Origin: Adiantum capillus-veneris | Lineage: Eukaryota; Streptophyta; Polypodiopsida; Polypodiales; Pteridaceae | Assembly: GCA_014529385.2 (NCBI GenBank) | Contig: CM043966.1 | Span: forward strand, 96,350,587 to 96,414,586 | Direction of reading: 5' to 3' | DNA length: 64,000 bases | Part shown: positions 24,335 through 36,465 of the stretch, piece by piece | How the letters are laid out: each line of letters begins with the position of its first letter | Position numbering within the stretch: the stretch's first letter is position 1 | Made by a program: the position numbers and the translations under genes | Notes under the pieces: model-generated | Told to the model about the DNA's origin: nothing | Databases searched by the model: none | The model's input: only the letters and a program-made list of their open reading frames with translations

Positions 24335-24375
24335 CCATACACAATGGGACTACTTCCAAAACCCATTGTGTATGG
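24335..24375 (+). other. Perfect 14-bp hairpin before the CA tract, copy 2
   Basis: CCATACACAATGGG (24335-24348) pairs fully with CCCATTGTGTATGG (24362-24375) around a 13-nt loop. Confidence 0.6.
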
Positions 24376-24593
24376 CGCCTAGGTTAGGGCGGGTACACAC
24401 ACGCACACGCACACTCTTGGTCACAACATCTCAACCTCTGACCTTGATAGCATATAGGGGGATCTGATTGTGTCCTGAATCACTATATCTAGCTACAAAA
24501 TTTGGCATCCAACCAGTTACACTCAAACTTGTTTTGAGTTGCTGCCTTATGTGGGTTTTACCTTATGCTTTACATAATAATTAACTGCTATCT

Positions 24594-24710
<117 letters not shown>

Positions 24711-24961
24711 GTCACTACAACTAACCATGGTAGCTAGTTCTGGTAACACTAACTCTACCTATTGGTTTTACTACCCTAACCATGTATGTTGGTAAACACT
24801 GTACCCAACACACTTCTGGCAGTTAGACTAAGCCTCTGTTTCTCTAGTACAAGCAGCCTACTCATAGCTTAAATATTTCCACCTTGGGTAGGTAAACTTG
24901 GAAATGATACTTGATTTCATTGTTGCTGGCCTACTATGCTATCTTGATTAGGCATGGCTAA

Positions 24962-25228
24962 ATGAATACCACAAAGAAACCTAACTCGGTGGGTGCAATC
25001 CCTTGTGGATTTAACCTTACTTGGTTTGCTTGGGTTTGTATGAACCAGTTTTTGGAACATGGGCCCAGTGGGAGCAATCCCTTAAAAAAATTCTCTAAAC
25101 CTATAAGTGCTAGGCTCCCTCTCGGTTACGCTCTGCATTATTGGTCATTTACTCTGTCGAGGCAAGTCTCTTCCCCTTCCACTCATAAAACATCACGATA
25201 CATCTCAATCGAAGGATGGGTGGCTTGA
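24962..25228 (+). CDS. Conserved small ORF, 88 codons, copy 2
   Basis: Its protein is identical to the copy at 21274. The three nucleotide differences (CTT/CTC, TCC/TCG, TCG/TCA) are all silent. The ORF ends about 108 bp before the TATA box at 25336, so if translated it must come from another promoter or a read-through transcript. Confidence 0.35.
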   Translation: MNTTKKPNSVGAIPCGFNLTWFAWVCMNQFLEHGPSGSNPLKKFSKPISARLPLGYALHYWSFTLSRQVSSPSTHKTSRYISIEGWVA

Positions 25229-25335
25229 CACGACTCTGAGCCTTCAAATGCTTGGTATGATTCAAAAGGCATCCTACCCTTCTATGCTAAGCGTCTGCGG
25301 CACCTCCATAACTGTAGTTTCTGTGACCTCTTCCA

Positions 25336-25345
25336 CTATATAAGG
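25336..25345 (+). promoter_or_regulatory. TATA box of unit P3
   Basis: CTATATAAGG followed by TGAGGGGTGC, duplicated from unit P2. Confidence 0.45.
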
Positions 25346-27535
25346 TGAGGGGTGCTTCCCTTCACTTAGACTTGGTCTCCCCTGGCACTTTGGAGAAAAC
25401 CTTGGGATTACGTGTGCTCACAGGTTACTTATATTGTTTTATCTCAGATGCTTCATAAAGGTGGTTTCTGGTTGAAATCTTTTAATTAGATAAATAACGT
25501 TCTTCTCTTTGGACTAATGACCTAGGCAGAGTTGGCTTTGTCCTTCCCATTTTACTGGGCTTGATTGAAAAAAATGGTTTAGATAACATTCTTGCTGTAC
25601 ATTGTTGGACTAGGGATGCCACTTAAGGATGATATTTCAGTTTTGGCTTGGACACAGTACAAGAAACTTCTTTGAAATGTTGCTAGGCTTTTTGAATTGA
25701 AAATTAACTGGTTTTATGTGAGGGCTTCTGTACTGCTCACTTTACTTTAGAAATTACTCTATACAATCTCTGAAATAGTGGCTTATCATGGAAGCTTATG
25801 AAAAATTGGTGCTTTTTGCATTAACTTGATACTTATGGTGAGAATGGTGTTGAAAGCCTGGTGGCATTGCTAGTTATGCTACCAAAATCTGAGTTTGGAA
25901 GCTTGCAGTTGTTTATCTGGTTATGATACATACAATTTGCAAAAAATCTAGCTGAGAAAAATGGATCTAATTCTTGATGATACTTCTAAGATAACTTTGA
26001 CTATATAAAGGATGATGTGATGTATCTCATGAGGTTTCCATGGCATATTCCTTTGACTCTTTACAGGTTTAATCTCTTCAAATTAAACTAATACTTGTCT
26101 TATAAAACTACAGCTTGCTTACTGATTACTAGATGGTTTTTAGGGTGTTGGATTTCTGGCATAGTCCTGATCTTTCTTCTACTACAACTACCAAAATTAT
26201 GACCTAGTCTTTGAGTTAGATATTACTCTCATGAACTAGCTGTATTTGGGTATGGTTGGAGTTAGCTGGATCTGGCTCTGGTTTTAACTGGTACATCCTT
26301 GGCTTTGGCTTATACTGCTCTGGGTAGTTTTTTAGCAAGATCTTTTTCTCCTTGATGACCTTGCTGGACTTTGTCATACTGACCTTGACATGGAGAAAAT
26401 CTGACATGTAGCTTGCTGCCATTTACTAGGAGTATGGTTTGGCTTTTTTCTCGTTTGGCCTTATACACAATCTGATTTTTATTCTTTAAAGAGAATTGGC
26501 TTAAATTTTGATCTAGCCTTGTTACTGATTTGGTGAATACTAATCTGGTCTGGTTTGAGTGTAATTGGTTGTAGCCAGATTTTGTACCTTCAGCTTGGTA
26601 CTTAGATTGTTGGCTTAAATCTGGTCCTTTTTTCACTACATTTGGTTGGAGTTTTTCTGCCCAACTATGGCTTAAATCTAGATAATGATACTCCGGGCCA
26701 GCTCACTATAGCTTGAGTAAAAATCTATCTAAAAACTTTTTTTTGTTATACCTTATTGAAAGTTTGTTGTAGTATTGATTAAGGGATGACTTGAAAGCAT
26801 TTTTTACCATTGAGAATGAGCTCCATTTTTTGCGACTCTAGTTGATACTTCCTTAATTCAGCTGGTATTTTGATACCAAAGAAAATCTCTTTATGGTACT
26901 TAAATGGGTGCTGATAGGTAAGCAAGCCTATTGCAAAATTAAAAGATTACTCGTTTAACTAAGGTTCTTGCTGGTTGACCTAAACCTGGGTTTTTTTCAT
27001 ACAATGTTTAAACTAAAGAATTACATAGGATGATATGGAGTAGTCAACTTCCTCTCACAGTAAAATGTTATTTTAAAGAAGAACTTTTTTAACATATTAA
27101 GCAATTCTGGTAGGATTACTTTATATAGGACAATAGCTAGTCTAATAACTTTTAAGTTTGACATGGATAACAACTGATATGTTCTTTGAAGCCTGCCATA
27201 CATAGCTAGGTCTAACATATTTGTTGTCTTGACTATATGGATGCAGGTGAGAATTTTATCTTGGCTTAAAAAGGTTTAGCTTGTTGCAGTCTGACTTTGT
27301 AAACACTTAATGATTCAATTGGGATGGTTCTGATACCTTTGTATAAACTCATTTGGAATGATACTTCATTCTTATTATGCTGTACAGTTATGAATCAAAG
27401 ACTAAGTTGTTTCTGTACTAATCTTTGCCTAGACATCTTTAGCCAGTCATTTTTTGAACATCTTGTTCCTTGGTGTGTATTTATTGAAATTAAAACAACT
27501 ACACACACACACACACCACACACACACACATTAGT

Positions 27536-28604
27536 ACGACTACCACTGCTTGGTAATAGGTATTGCTCAAAATTAAACTTTCCCCGGAAACGTTAGAAAG
27601 CATGGAGCTTTTTCATCCTATGTGGGATGCTTTCCCTTAATTGGCGGTTTCCCTTGGGACTTAGTCCTCAAATAAATCCCTACCTAAGAGGAGCGTAAGT
27701 CTTTCTCTACCTTGGGAAGCAAGCCATGCATTAATCCCCCCCCCCCCCCCATTGGATTAATCTTGGTGGATACCACTCGATTGTATTCTCCCTGTGATGA
27801 TGACAGATCATTCACGATTCGCCTTGAATGTGGCTCCTCACAACATGTACCAAATTGGGTATTTATAACCAAGTGAGGGTTAATCTATGCTTAGCTTTGG
27901 CTCTTCTGTTTCTTGTGTGTGTATATGAAAGAGAGTTTTTGAGGGCTTGAACACTTGCTTTTTGTGTGGCTATGGAGATGGTTGAACACAAGGAGGCATT
28001 TCAGGTTGGTACTATTTGTTTTTTGCAGTACTCTGTATCACCTCAAGTTTTTTAAGTTGCTGATATTCCTTGGATTTTATAGCTAATAGTGATTTGAAAT
28101 CACGTCCGTATGATTTGGATCAACGATGTTTTTCTATACAAAGTACGTTTGCATCATTTTTTCCTCTGACATGATACATGTCGCGCTGATGTTTATTAAC
28201 CGTCTCTCTGTGTTAGGAAGTTTGTATCATGTATAGTAAGTTATGTTTTACTATTGGTTTTGGGTAAACCTCATTACACCTTGGTTTGGTTTAGTGGAAC
28301 TCCTACATAAAAAATATTCTGGCTCTAGATAAAGCTATTTTTTGGCAGCCAATATGGCGCATTAGGTTACTGGTTAATGGTTACTGGTGTGATTCTGGTA
28401 GACCTCTACCTTAATACTACGCTGCCTAAAAATTGTTTTTTAGAGAAGTGATGGGACCGTGGTATAATATACCTTTGAGACTCACAGGAAAGGTAGTGGT
28501 GTATTGGGTACTACTAGCCCCAAAGGGTGACTGTTTTTTGTACTTTATGGAGTATTGACTCGGGGCGTCCACTAGGAAATATGTAAGATAGCACGTGCGA
28601 ACAA
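27536..28604 (+). repeat. Start of promoter-led unit P4
   Basis: It contains C15 at 27736-27750 and a TATA-like TATTTATA (27860-27867) followed by ACCAAGTGAGGGT. A short frame (MEMVEHKEAFQ) ends at TTTCAG|GT (28004/28005). This repeats the TATA, GTGAGGG, then CAG|GT order of units P1-P3, though overall similarity is low. Confidence 0.4.
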
Positions 28605-28905
28605 AATAAGGGATTTATAATTAGGTACATTTATAAAAAATGTACTTACATAAAGGAATTTTTAATTCAAAAAGTGAAAATTTTCATACATAAGGGCTAG
28701 TTTGTTTACAAAATTGCATACATAAGGGGTACATATAATACTTGAAAATATACAATAAGGGATTTATAATTAGGTACATTTACAAAAAAATGTACTTACA
28801 TAAAGGGTTTTTTTAATTCAAAAAGTGAAAATCTTCATACATAAGGGCTAGTTGTTTTTACAAAAATACATACATAAGGGGTACATATAATACTTGAAAA
28901 TATAC
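28605..28905 (+). repeat. Two tandem units of about 149 bp
   Basis: AATAAGGGATTTATAATTAG starts at 28605 and again at 28754. Both units carry CATACATAAGGGCTAGT and CATAAGGGGTACATATAATA. Only a few positions differ. Confidence 0.9.
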
Positions 28906-29963
28906 AGGTAAGGATGATTTAAATACCTCTCTTGTTCACACGTGCTATATGAAATTTATACATAGTGGAATCCTTGGGAGTTTTCATTGCATACCTTGGA
29001 GTAACCTTTGTTCCATCTGATACTAAGTTCATATCAAGCTACCAACATTATGAAGGGTGTCACTTTTTATATTGTTCATTGGGGCACGCTAATTTTTTAA
29101 CTTTGTTAAGGCTAAGATCACTGGATTCAGTAGGTTTTCTTCTCATTTGGCATACAAACTGAGGTATGATGGATTCCATATGCCCAAGTGGGCCTGTGAG
29201 ATTTGGTTTTTCTTTTAACATAGCCGAGTTTGATACCTTTAACTATCAATGGATTTTTTTTTTGTTGACAGATATTTGAAGCCATTGATTTGGATCCTTT
29301 ATGGCTTTATGGTACTTAAAAAAGCTAGAGGAGTTGGAGCTTGAAAAATATGGCAAAATAATTTTGATATTGAAGGACTGATCTATGGGAAGATGTGGGG
29401 ATTAAGACACTTGGATCAGAAGGGGTGGTGGACTTCTGATCGGAATGATATATTTGCTAATATCTATTTAAGGTCTAATAAAAAATGGGGCTATAGTAAG
29501 ACCATACTTATAAGTACTTCCATAAATCTTTGGGATAATAAACTTTTTTACAAAAAAATAAAAAACAAAGAACTAGAATACATGAACACTTTGGACAATG
29601 GTTTTAAGTTAGAAAAGTTGTAAGTTGGACATTGATAACAACTGATATTGACACCTGTAAAACACATCCAAGGTTAACGTATCTATTGTCTTGTTTTTGG
29701 TGGTGGAAAAGGCATCTTGATGAAAATGACAGAGCCAATCACATTTGATCGGGTGTCGAATTGCAAAAGCTAATGATCGTGACAATAAAAAGCAACACGG
29801 GCAGCATCCTAAGTGCCACGACTAGGCCAAGGGCATATCCAAGCTAGCAACATGCATTTTGTCCTAGTAGTCAATCAAATGAAGGGTAAAATAGTAGTCA
29901 CCTTTTTGTACCTACTCTCTTGTTATTAAAATATAAAAACTGTATATTATCTCCCTCTCTAGT
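28906..29963 (+). other. Non-coding remainder of unit P4 and left flank of the copia element
   Basis: The family landmark GACATTGATAACAACTGATA appears at about 29630. No convincing ORF is seen. Confidence 0.4.
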
Positions 29964-30442
29964 TGTGGTGGCCACCCACACACTATGGGGAGCATCTAGC
30001 CGCACCTCCTTTCCAAATAAGCCAAGATAGTGGGCGCCATACTAGTAGTCTTAGCCGCATGATACTCCATGCTCTTTGCTAGCACCAGTGGCGAAGCGGA
30101 GTAGAATATTCCAATTCTTTGGTTCTAGATGGCGTCGTACACCACGCGGCCAAGTAATCCAAAACCGCCAACAATAAGCATCCTTGTGGGCATGCCAGGG
30201 TGAATGGATGGGAAACGATGTTACCATATACATGTGGTAGTGATGTGTGTGAACACACTAGGACCACTGGGGCATTTCCCTCTTTAGTAAATTTTTCCCT
30301 TCGTGCATTGTATATACGCCCGTCACTCTAGGGCTATCTATCTTTCCATTGCACACTAAGTGATACACTCTCTCTTGTGTGCCTTGAGCTTCCTTCATCT
30401 TCTCCAAGCTGTGTGTGTTTTCTTGCAACCCTAATTCCAACA
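29964..30442 (+). repeat. Probable 5' LTR of the copia element
   Basis: The right end (AATTCCAACA) is fixed by the PBS. The left end at TGTGGTGG is only a guess, because no second LTR is present. A TATA-like TGTATATACG lies near 30308. Confidence 0.4.
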
Positions 30443-30445
30443 ATC

Positions 30446-30461
30446 GATATCAGAGTAGGTT
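30446..30461 (+). other. Primer-binding site, initiator tRNA-Met type
   Basis: GATATCAGAGTAGGTT resembles the usual copia site TGGTATCAGAGC, with a few changes, directly after the LTR end. Confidence 0.65.
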
Positions 30462-30824
30462 GCGTCCTCTTAGGCTTAGTCGCCAGTAGCTTCAGCAGAC
30501 ACCCGCTCACTTTCTTTGATTTCAATGAGCTTTGGCAAGCATTCGCAGGTTGACAAAAATTTTGGGAGAGCTTGTAGAGCTCATATTTCTGATTTGGGCT
30601 CATTTTGGCTGCCATTTCCACTACAGGCAGCAGTATCGGACAGGCTATTTTGTCATTTTGTGCAAATTTTTTGTCAGTGCCATGTTTTGCATAACAGGTC
30701 CCTTACAGTCTTCTATGGGTTGTTCTATATAGCACGTGTTGTTCCCACTTTGTTTCTCCTCTTTTCGAGCAATTTTCACATTAGGTGCAACATTTACCAT
30801 TTGAAAACAACACATATGTTCAAC

Positions 30825-31440
30825 ATGTTTGCTACTATGGACAGACTGGATGGGGGCAATTACCCTATGTGGGCTTACATGATGCAACATGTTCTTGTGT
30901 CAAAGGGTGTATGTAGTATTGTGCAAGGCATTGATGTACGTCCTAGTTCTGAGGATGTAGGCGATGTTGAGGATGTTGTAGGTCTTGCTGCAAGGATTTC
31001 TATTGTTAGAATTGTTTTGCCTACGATAGAACAAGCTCATTGGGATGTAAAGGATGCGTAGGCTCATGAATTGATTGTGTTGTCTGTGAAGTGCACCATT
31101 ACTCCTCACATTTGTTCAACGAAATCTGCAAAACGGGGTTGGGATATTTTGGCTGGTCTTTATGCAAGCCGCAATGAGGCAAAAATTTCATTGTTATGTA
31201 AAGAGCTAGAGTCAAAGATTATGCATGAGGAAGATGATATGGACACTTTCCTTGCTGGTGTCAAGGATATCAATGAGCAACTTACTTCTGTAGGTGAAGT
31301 CATTTCAGACAGTTCCCTTGTGCAGACCATTCTTGATGCCTTGCCAGATTCTTACTAGACTTTTGCTAGTACTTGGAGACTTATGACCCAAGGAAATCTT
31401 GAAGTTCTCAAGTTTGATGCATTGTGCACATTGTTGTTGC
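30825..31440 (+). pseudogene. copia gag remnant
   Basis: The ATG at 30825 opens MFATMDRLDGGNYPMWAYMM, typical of copia gag N-termini (L-x-G-x-NYPxW). It continues with LYASRNEAKISLLCKELESK and VQTILDALPDSY, matching the gag polypeptide core. TAG codons fall near 31060 and 31357. A zinc knuckle remnant near 31640 (HYCKANDHLIKEC) lacks its first cysteine. Confidence 0.85.
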
Positions 31441-31624
31441 AAGAGTCACTTTCCTAAAAAAATAGGACTAGATAGCATGCAGTTGAACATGCTTTTATTG
31501 CTTCTCAAAGAAAGAGTGGTAACAATAATGCATCCACTTCTTATGGTTCTTCTGCAAGTGGAAAATCACTTGTTCCTAATGCTTCTGCTGGAAGCAATTC
31601 GTATGGAAATTTTGGTGATAAGGG

Positions 31625-34160
31625 CAAAAAGAAGATGCATCCACATTATTGTAAAGCTAATGATCACTTGATCAAGGAGTGTCCTAAGTTGAAGGCCAAA
31701 GAGGCAAAGAAGAAAGAGGATGGTTCCACTGCAAATGCTGGTTTCACTACAAACACAATTATTGTTGAGCCTTCTATGAAAGGAGACTGTGATGCTGATG
31801 TTGATGTAGAATGGGCTTTTAGTGGAGAGTGTACCTATAATTCTGCTATCCATGATGCATGCATGTCAGTTGTGCAGATTCATATGTGTGGTATTTTGAC
31901 AGTGGTGCTACAAAGCACATTACCTCACATCGTGATTTGTTCACCTCTCTCGAGTCAGTCCCTCATGGGAATTCAGTCACTTGTGCCAACAATATTGCCT
32001 CTTATCTGGTTCAAGGAGTTGGAAAGATTGTGCTTACTACTGAAAATGGCAGTTCTTCCACACTTGTTGATGCACTTTATGTATCTGGGATCAATAAGAA
32101 TTTTTTGTCTGTATCTGCACTTGCTAGACTTGGACTTGTAGTCAAATTTGTGGATGATAGATGTACAATTCATGATCTCAGTTTTGGTGATGAGATTGTT
32201 GCATCTAGCCTTTTGTGCCGTGGGATATATAAGGTCACTTTGTATGAAAAGTGTAATTTTTTTTTTGCAAATGCAATTGCAGATTCAAGGAATGTTTTAG
32301 ATGCAAAACTGTGGCATGCACGTTTTGGGCATCTGAATTTTGCCAGCTTGCTGCGTTTGTAGAAATCTGATATGGTTCCTTCTTTGCCGCCTCTTGAAGC
32401 ACCTGTCAAACATGTTTGTGAAGGCTGCATTTTGGGTAAAATGTAGCATGCTAATTTTCCAAAGGATGGGTCAGTTAGGGCAACATGCAGATTGCAGCTT
32501 GTGCATAGTGATGTTTGTTGGACCATGCAAACTTCGTCCTTGGGCAATTACCTTTACTTCGTGACTTTGATTGATGATTAGTCCAGGCATGCATGGGTAT
32601 TTCTGCTTAAAGTGAAATCCGAAGTTTTTATGTGCTTCAAACAATTTTTGGATATGGCTGAAAATGTATCAAAATGTACTATGGGCACCCTCCGTTCCAA
32701 TCGAGGGGGGGAGTTTATGTCTCATAAATTTAATGCATTTTTTGTTAGCCATGGGATAAAACACCAATGTACAGTGCCATATATTCCTCGACAAAATGGT
32801 GTTGTTTAGAGGAAAAACAGGTCTCTTAAAATATGGCAAGATGTATGGTCAAGAGTCAAGCTTTACCACGTTTGTTCTTGCTCGAGGATGTCATGTGTGC
32901 CACTTATGTACTCAATAGGTTTCCTACAAAAGCATTGCAATCTATGACTCCATATGAAGCATGGCATGATAGAAAGCCATCTATTGAGCACATGCGTGTT
33001 TTTGGCTGTTTGGCTTATGGTTTAGTGCATGTGTGCCACTTATGTACTCAATAGGTTTCCTACAAAAGCATTGCAATCTATGACTCCATATGAAGCATGG
33101 CATGCTAGAAAGCCATCTATTGAGCACATGCGTGTTTTTGGCTTATGGTTTAGTGCCACAAGCGCAATGCTAGAAAATTGGATGATAAGGCTGTCAAATG
33201 TATTTTTGTTGGTTATAGTGTTGAAAGCAAAGGTTATAGGTTGTACCATCCACAAACAAAGAGTATTTTGGTCTCATGTGATGTTGTTTAAATGTGAAAG
33301 ATTCTATTTAGCCTTTGTTGTCATGTACTAGAGACACTAATGTAAGCTCACAAGACATTTATGACACTTTGTTGCCTCCTTTTAGTGATGGAAGTACGAA
33401 TGTAAATTCCAATGAGGAAAATGTACAACCTATGGGGTTTTTTGAAAATGTTACAAATTAGCCTATTACTGATGCAGATGTACATGATGTACTAGATGAG
33501 GAAAGGGCTGAAAATGAGCACGCTAGAGGTATGCCAAAATGGCTAGTGCACACTTTGTGTGACAGTAAATTGGATGCACCTTTGTCTACTCGTACTCATT
33601 CAGGTTTTTCCCATGCCTCTTATGCATCTAATTGTTATTCTTTGGCTGTGTCTAGCTTACATTCAAAAAATTGGATGGCTACCATGCAATCAATATGATG
33701 CACTCATAGAAAATGACACATGGACTTTATATGATTTGCCTCCTGGCAAAAAGGCCATTTGTACAAAGTGGGTTTACAAGTTGAAATGCAAGCCGGATGG
33801 TGAGGTTGATTGCCATAAGGCTCAACTTGTTGCAAAAGGCTATGCGTAGCAAAAAAGCATAGACTATGAAGAAACTTATTCTCCCACTGTTTGTATGAAT
33901 ATTGTTCATTTTCTATGTGCATTGGCAACTCATTTTTGTTGGGATGTACATCAATCAAACATTGTTACTGTTGTTTGAATGGTGACATATTTGAGGAAGT
34001 TTATTGTAACGTAGCCTTGCGGTTTTCTCAAGAAAGGACAAGAGGATAAGGTGTGAAAATGTAACAAAGCTTTGTATGGGTTGGAGCAATCTCCTAGTGC
34101 TTGGTATGAGAAGGCTCACACTCATTTGGTCAAACGAGGCTTTCATAAGAGTGTTCTTTG
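31625..34160 (+). pseudogene. copia pol remnant (PR, pre-integrase, IN, part RT)
   Basis: The protease active site is intact as WYFDSGATKHIT (about 31890). GAG-pre-integrase has LWHARFGHLNF and CEGCILGKM, then a stop. Integrase retains SNRGGEF and PYIPRQNGVV followed by TAG where AER is expected. A 136-bp tandem duplication (32892-33163) disrupts the TYVLNRFPTKALQSMTPYEA segment. RT retains KWVYKLKCKPDGEVDCHKAQ and ALYGLEQSPSAWYEKA, then ends. Frames shift repeatedly, so nothing here is translatable as a unit. Confidence 0.88.
32892..33163 (+). repeat. 136-bp tandem duplication inside copia integrase
   Basis: CATGTGTGCCACTTATGTAC starts at 32892 and at 33028. The second copy lacks six bases (TGTTTG) near its end and has one G/C-type change (HDRK versus HARK in translation). 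Confidence 0.9.
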
Positions 34161-35457
34161 AAATAGAAATGCTAGGAGAAATCCTTTGATCTCCACACCC
34201 CATCATCCTACCTATCCTCAACTACTATCACTCTTTTGATGTGAGTATCTTCATTTTGTTCTAGCCTTTGCTCTATCTTTAGCCCCAGTTTCAGTTGTTC
34301 AACCTCTGTAAAAACCCTCATGAATCATTAAATCCATCTTTAAAATAAAATAAAATTTGTAGCTCTTAAACCCTTGGTTTAAAAGGTCAAATGGCTTTCT
34401 GGGTGATAGCATGAAAAGGTGGTGCAAAAAGTAGTGTCCTTGACACTTCTTTGTGAGGCATTTATGGATGGTGCTTTAGCACACTTTTGAAGATGTTTTT
34501 GTGAGACTACGCTTTATGTTTATTTTTTCGAAATGTTGGCTTCAACCACTTTAACAATTTCTTGAAATGTTTGTCCGTCTACCTTTCATGCGTGCTACTG
34601 TAGCCGAGTGTCTCTCTCTCTCTCTCTCTCTACTTGCATGGGGTTTAACAATCTACCCTCATCTCTCCTTCTCTTGAAGCAAGCAAGCATGGCTTGCACA
34701 TCCATCTGCCTCAATGAAGTCTACATCCTGGCTTGATGCGAGTGCACTCAACAACTATAACCAGCATGCTCCAACCTTCAAAAGGGCGAGGCTCTTGACT
34801 ACTCTGCTCCACGCTGGTGTGGCTCATATGTGGTAGGAGGAAATTAAACAACAACAACCTTCTCACTACACTCAAGGTGGATGGCTACCCATGGATGGAA
34901 GCATCAACAGGCCTAGGTTGGGAGAGGAAATTTAGCAGCAACATTTTTGTGTGGGTGAGAGCACCTTGGAAGAGGGGGTTGTGCTGCACCAGATCCTTCA
35001 CCTTGGATTGCAGCCCACATCCGTGGAAACAACAATTGGACACCAACAACATCCTCCAAATAATCACCACATTATCAAGCTTCCAATAATTGCAAACAAT
35101 GGTTTTGGTTCCCATCATCAAGCTTCAAATCCAATGGGGTGGTCTCACTCATCTTAGGATCAAGTTGAGGACAATCCAAGAAATGATGGGATGTCCCCTC
35201 ATGGCCCCATTGATTACTCAACCACGATTTGCCAGGAAGCCACACATAGGATACGACATTATTGGGCCATGATGAAACAAGAGAGTCGTCAAAGAAAAAG
35301 AGAACGTGATGCATCATGCTTGTCAACGCTTGAGATATGAGTACACTTTGCAAAACAATGATGCTTTGCTGGCAAGAAGCTACAAAAGGCATGAATTGTG
35401 AAGCTAAGAAATCCACCTTTTGATTGCTTCTAGAGTAGCCAGCTTTTCAACGGCTTC
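34161..35457. other. Unassigned flank between the copia and 18.6-kb elements
   Basis: It contains a CT repeat (34611-34632) and AT-rich sequence. The only notable coding signal is the minus-strand frame annotated at 35075-35416. Confidence 0.4.
35075..35416 (-). pseudogene. Unrecognised minus-strand ORF, split by the 18.6-kb insertion
   Basis: This 113-codon frame begins MDFLASQFMPFVASCQQS. After removing the retroelement and one target duplication, the reading frame of 54085-54251 runs into this one with two intervening stops, so they were probably one older coding region. It is rich in Trp, His and Ser with no recognised motif. It may be a degenerate transposon protein. Confidence 0.3.
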
Positions 35458-35462
35458 ACTGT

Positions 35463-36399
35463 TGTTGAGCCAGCAGAGGATCACACCCGCATTTTTGCTC
35501 ACGCCCATCATTTTGTAACCATTGATTGTAATAAATGTCTTTCCGACATTAATTTTGATTTGAGCCATTCATTAAGTAACGGGACTCAATTGAGTTTCCA
35601 GCTTGTAATCCCGACGTAATTTCACCTGCTGATGTAAATAATTAGAGATGTTCTCACCTCCAAGGCTGAGGTATATAAGCCAAAGTTTTGTAACCTAAAA
35701 GAGGAGGAAATGATTAATCAAAGTGAGTTTTGAGCGCCGTGACTGTGTCTGAGAGAGAGAGAGAGAGAGAGAGTCTTATCTCCTTGCTACGCGAGCTACG
35801 GAGCCGCCATTGGAGAAGCGACACCGCCATTGTGTTAGCAACGGCGAGAGCTACGCACAGATACCAAGAGTGCGCGCTATCGGCTTCTATGTGTGGTAAG
35901 TTCCTACGAGCTTCGGTGTGAGTTTTCTTCCAACTCGTGTGTCGGAATAGAGCGTGCAGCATATCTATAGAACCACAACGAGTAGAGCTACGCATTGGTA
36001 CCATCGGGGTCAAGTTTCGGTCACCTGTATTTTTCGGCCTGTCTTCATACGCGTTTACCGCACGGAGTGGTTATAGGTTGATTTTGCAGTTCAAGTCTTT
36101 AGGGTGTTGTTCTTACCTAGTGTATAGACCTCCCCTTGAGTTTGAGATCGATTCGATGATTCTAGATCCTGTTTCGTATAGCATTCGTTCGTAGTACGGA
36201 TTTCAGTCACTTGCGTATTTTAGAACTTAGATTTGATTTCCTTAGTAGTGATTGTCATTAGAAGGTCGAGTAGGTGATTTGACACCCACCTAGTTGTTTC
36301 CATGCGCCTGCGGGTCAAGCTCCGTCCTCGTCTGACAAATTCTGTTGTTGGTTGAGTTCTCGCTATTTAGCTTCCGCTAGCGGCGTAACCGCCTTAACA
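35463..36399 (+). repeat. 5' LTR of the 18.6-kb element
   Basis: 937 bp, TGTTGAGCC...CTTAACA. The TATA box TATATAA is at 35672-35678. R probably starts near 35712, the point where the internal R-U5 copy begins. A GTAAGT donor consensus lies in U5 at 35896. An 85-codon ORF at 35937 occurs in all three R-U5 copies but only because their DNA is near-identical. Confidence 0.95.
35672..35678 (+). promoter_or_regulatory. LTR TATA box
   Basis: GAGGTATATAAGCC in U3, about 40 bp before the inferred start of R. The same box is in the 3' LTR at about 53338 and is absent from the internal R-U5 copy. Confidence 0.7.
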
Positions 36400-36401
36400 T
36401 T

Positions 36402-36419
36402 TGGCGCCGCTGCCGGGGA
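36402..36419 (+). other. Primer-binding site, tRNA-Asp type
   Basis: TGGCGCCGCTGCCGGGGA two bases after the LTR. It is identical to the PBS of the minus-strand element, which points to related lineages. Confidence 0.92.
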
Positions 36420-36459
36420 CGAGAGCCCTAAGTAGGTGACCTTAGACTAATCCTACGAG

Positions 36460-36465
36460 GTGAGT
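36460..36465 (+). other. Candidate leader splice donor
   Basis: ACGAG|GTGAGT, an excellent donor consensus 40 nt after the PBS. Candidate acceptors AGTTACAG occur just before gag (37815) and just before the third ORF (49817), suggesting two spliced messages with a common leader. Confidence 0.4.

Larger units (their letters stand above)
29964..34160 (+). mobile_element. Ty1/copia element, 3'-truncated and decayed
   Basis: Order on the plus strand: a probable 5' LTR ending CCAACA at 30442, a PBS resembling the initiator tRNA-Met site, gag, zinc-knuckle remnant, protease, GAG-pre-integrase, integrase, partial RT. RT before integrase would be gypsy order; here integrase precedes RT, which defines copia. 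The element stops in the RT region before any Y-V-D-D motif, and no 3' LTR follows. At least ten in-frame stops are scattered through the coding region. Confidence 0.88.

Noticed and set aside
24312-24370. Possible hammerhead ribozyme (CTGATGAG before a hairpin)
   Set aside because: The required GAAA core after stem II is missing and copy 1 lacks CTGATGA; kept only as a hairpin.
30645-32547. Minus-strand ORFs overlapping the copia element
   Set aside because: Antisense shadows of the copia gag and pol frames.
35937-36194. 85-codon ORF present in all three R-U5 copies
   Set aside because: Identity follows from the near-identical DNA of young LTR copies; no coding signature of its own.
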